From the NCBI GenBank assembly GCA_031263665.1, contig JAISFJ010000024.1, positions 1 through 5,568 of the forward strand: a DNA stretch of 5,568 nucleotides, read 5' to 3'. Of the stretch, positions 5,361 through 5,568 are shown piece by piece (position 1 is the stretch's first letter; every line of letters starts with the position of its first letter). The notes under the pieces are model-generated. The model had not been told where the DNA came from. It ran no database searches and saw nothing but the letters and a program-made list of their open reading frames with translations. A program made the translations under genes and the position numbers. The DNA is from Coriobacteriales bacterium. Lineage in GTDB: Bacteria > Actinomycetota > Coriobacteriia > Coriobacteriales > UBA8131.

Positions 5361-5568
5361 ATGGAGCTCTTTAATAAGAAGGATAAGGAAAAGAAAGTCT
5401 CTGCTTCGGCCCGTGCGAGCGCCCAGCCTTCGGTCGCGGTAACCGAGCTGGAACCAAATGAGACCACGCGGGTGGGGGTGTTTGTCTTTGCGTTGGTGAT
5501 GTTCGCGCTGGGATTTGCTCTCGTGTTTTTTGCGACCCTTGGCGTGTTGTCGCCCGCGAGCATTCTTG
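5361..5568 (+). CDS. Unidentified membrane protein, N-terminal part only (cut by window end)
   Basis: An open frame of 69 codons runs from ATG 5361 to the window end with no stop. It opens with MELFNKKDKEKK, a strongly basic cytoplasmic-type start, then an Ala/Ser-rich and acidic stretch (about 14-36). A hydrophobic segment follows (about 39-64, GVFVFALVMFALGFALVFF...) that reads as a first transmembrane helix. It is 15 bp downstream of the GntR gene with a good SD, so it belongs to the same operon. YtrA-type regulators commonly share operons with membrane or transport proteins, which fits. I do not recognise the family from this fragment. Confidence 0.75.
   Translation, partial: MELFNKKDKEKKVSASARASAQPSVAVTELEPNETTRVGVFVFALVMFALGFALVFFATLGVLSPASIL

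Noticed and set aside
1..5568. CRISPR array, tRNA, riboswitch or toxin-antitoxin pair
   Set aside because: No regularly spaced long repeats, cloverleaf, recognisable aptamer or paired small ORFs were seen; the only tandem repeat is the 10-bp array at 3930-3959.

Overview
The window looks like a chromosomal segment from an anaerobic, moderately GC-rich actinobacterium, most probably Coriobacteriia/Eggerthellaceae (relatives of Eggerthella, Gordonibacter, Slackia). This is an inference from gene content: a LuxR regulator fused to a 12-helix transporter-like membrane domain, beside a Tat-exported FAD reductase-like protein, is a combination typical of that family. No RNA gene or other taxonomic marker is present.

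Layout. Positions 1-140 hold no gene; an inverted-repeat element of about 86 bp (3-88) lies there. A membrane-anchored LuxR-type regulator is on the minus strand (141-1607). A divergent regulatory region (1608-1880) carries three short perfect dyads. A Tat-signal, lipobox-containing FAD_binding_2 flavoprotein runs on the plus strand (1881-3725, 614 aa) and ends before a strong intrinsic terminator (3801-3831). After it comes a new promoter (-35 at 3888, -10 at 3911). Just downstream of its expected start site is an array of three 10-bp repeats, each a small palindrome. A second plus-strand operon follows: an NrfD-family membrane protein (4032-4907, GTG start), a YtrA-type GntR regulator (4944-5345), and the beginning of an unidentified membrane protein (5361 to the window end).

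How the parts may work together. The regulator and flavoprotein look like a sense-and-respond pair: an integral-membrane one-component regulator perceives a compound and switches on an extracytoplasmic, membrane-tethered flavin oxidoreductase that uses it, perhaps as a terminal electron acceptor. The flavoprotein keeps the FAD-binding features of the fumarate reductase/3-ketosteroid dehydrogenase superfamily. It appears to lack most of the catalytic residues of true fumarate reductases, so its substrate is unknown. It has no heme or Fe-S motif, so its electron donor must be another protein. The downstream operon is transcriptionally separate. It pairs a quinone-interacting type of membrane protein, with no visible Fe-S partner, with a small GntR repressor that probably controls its own operon through the repeat array. 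Whether the two units cooperate cannot be decided from sequence alone.
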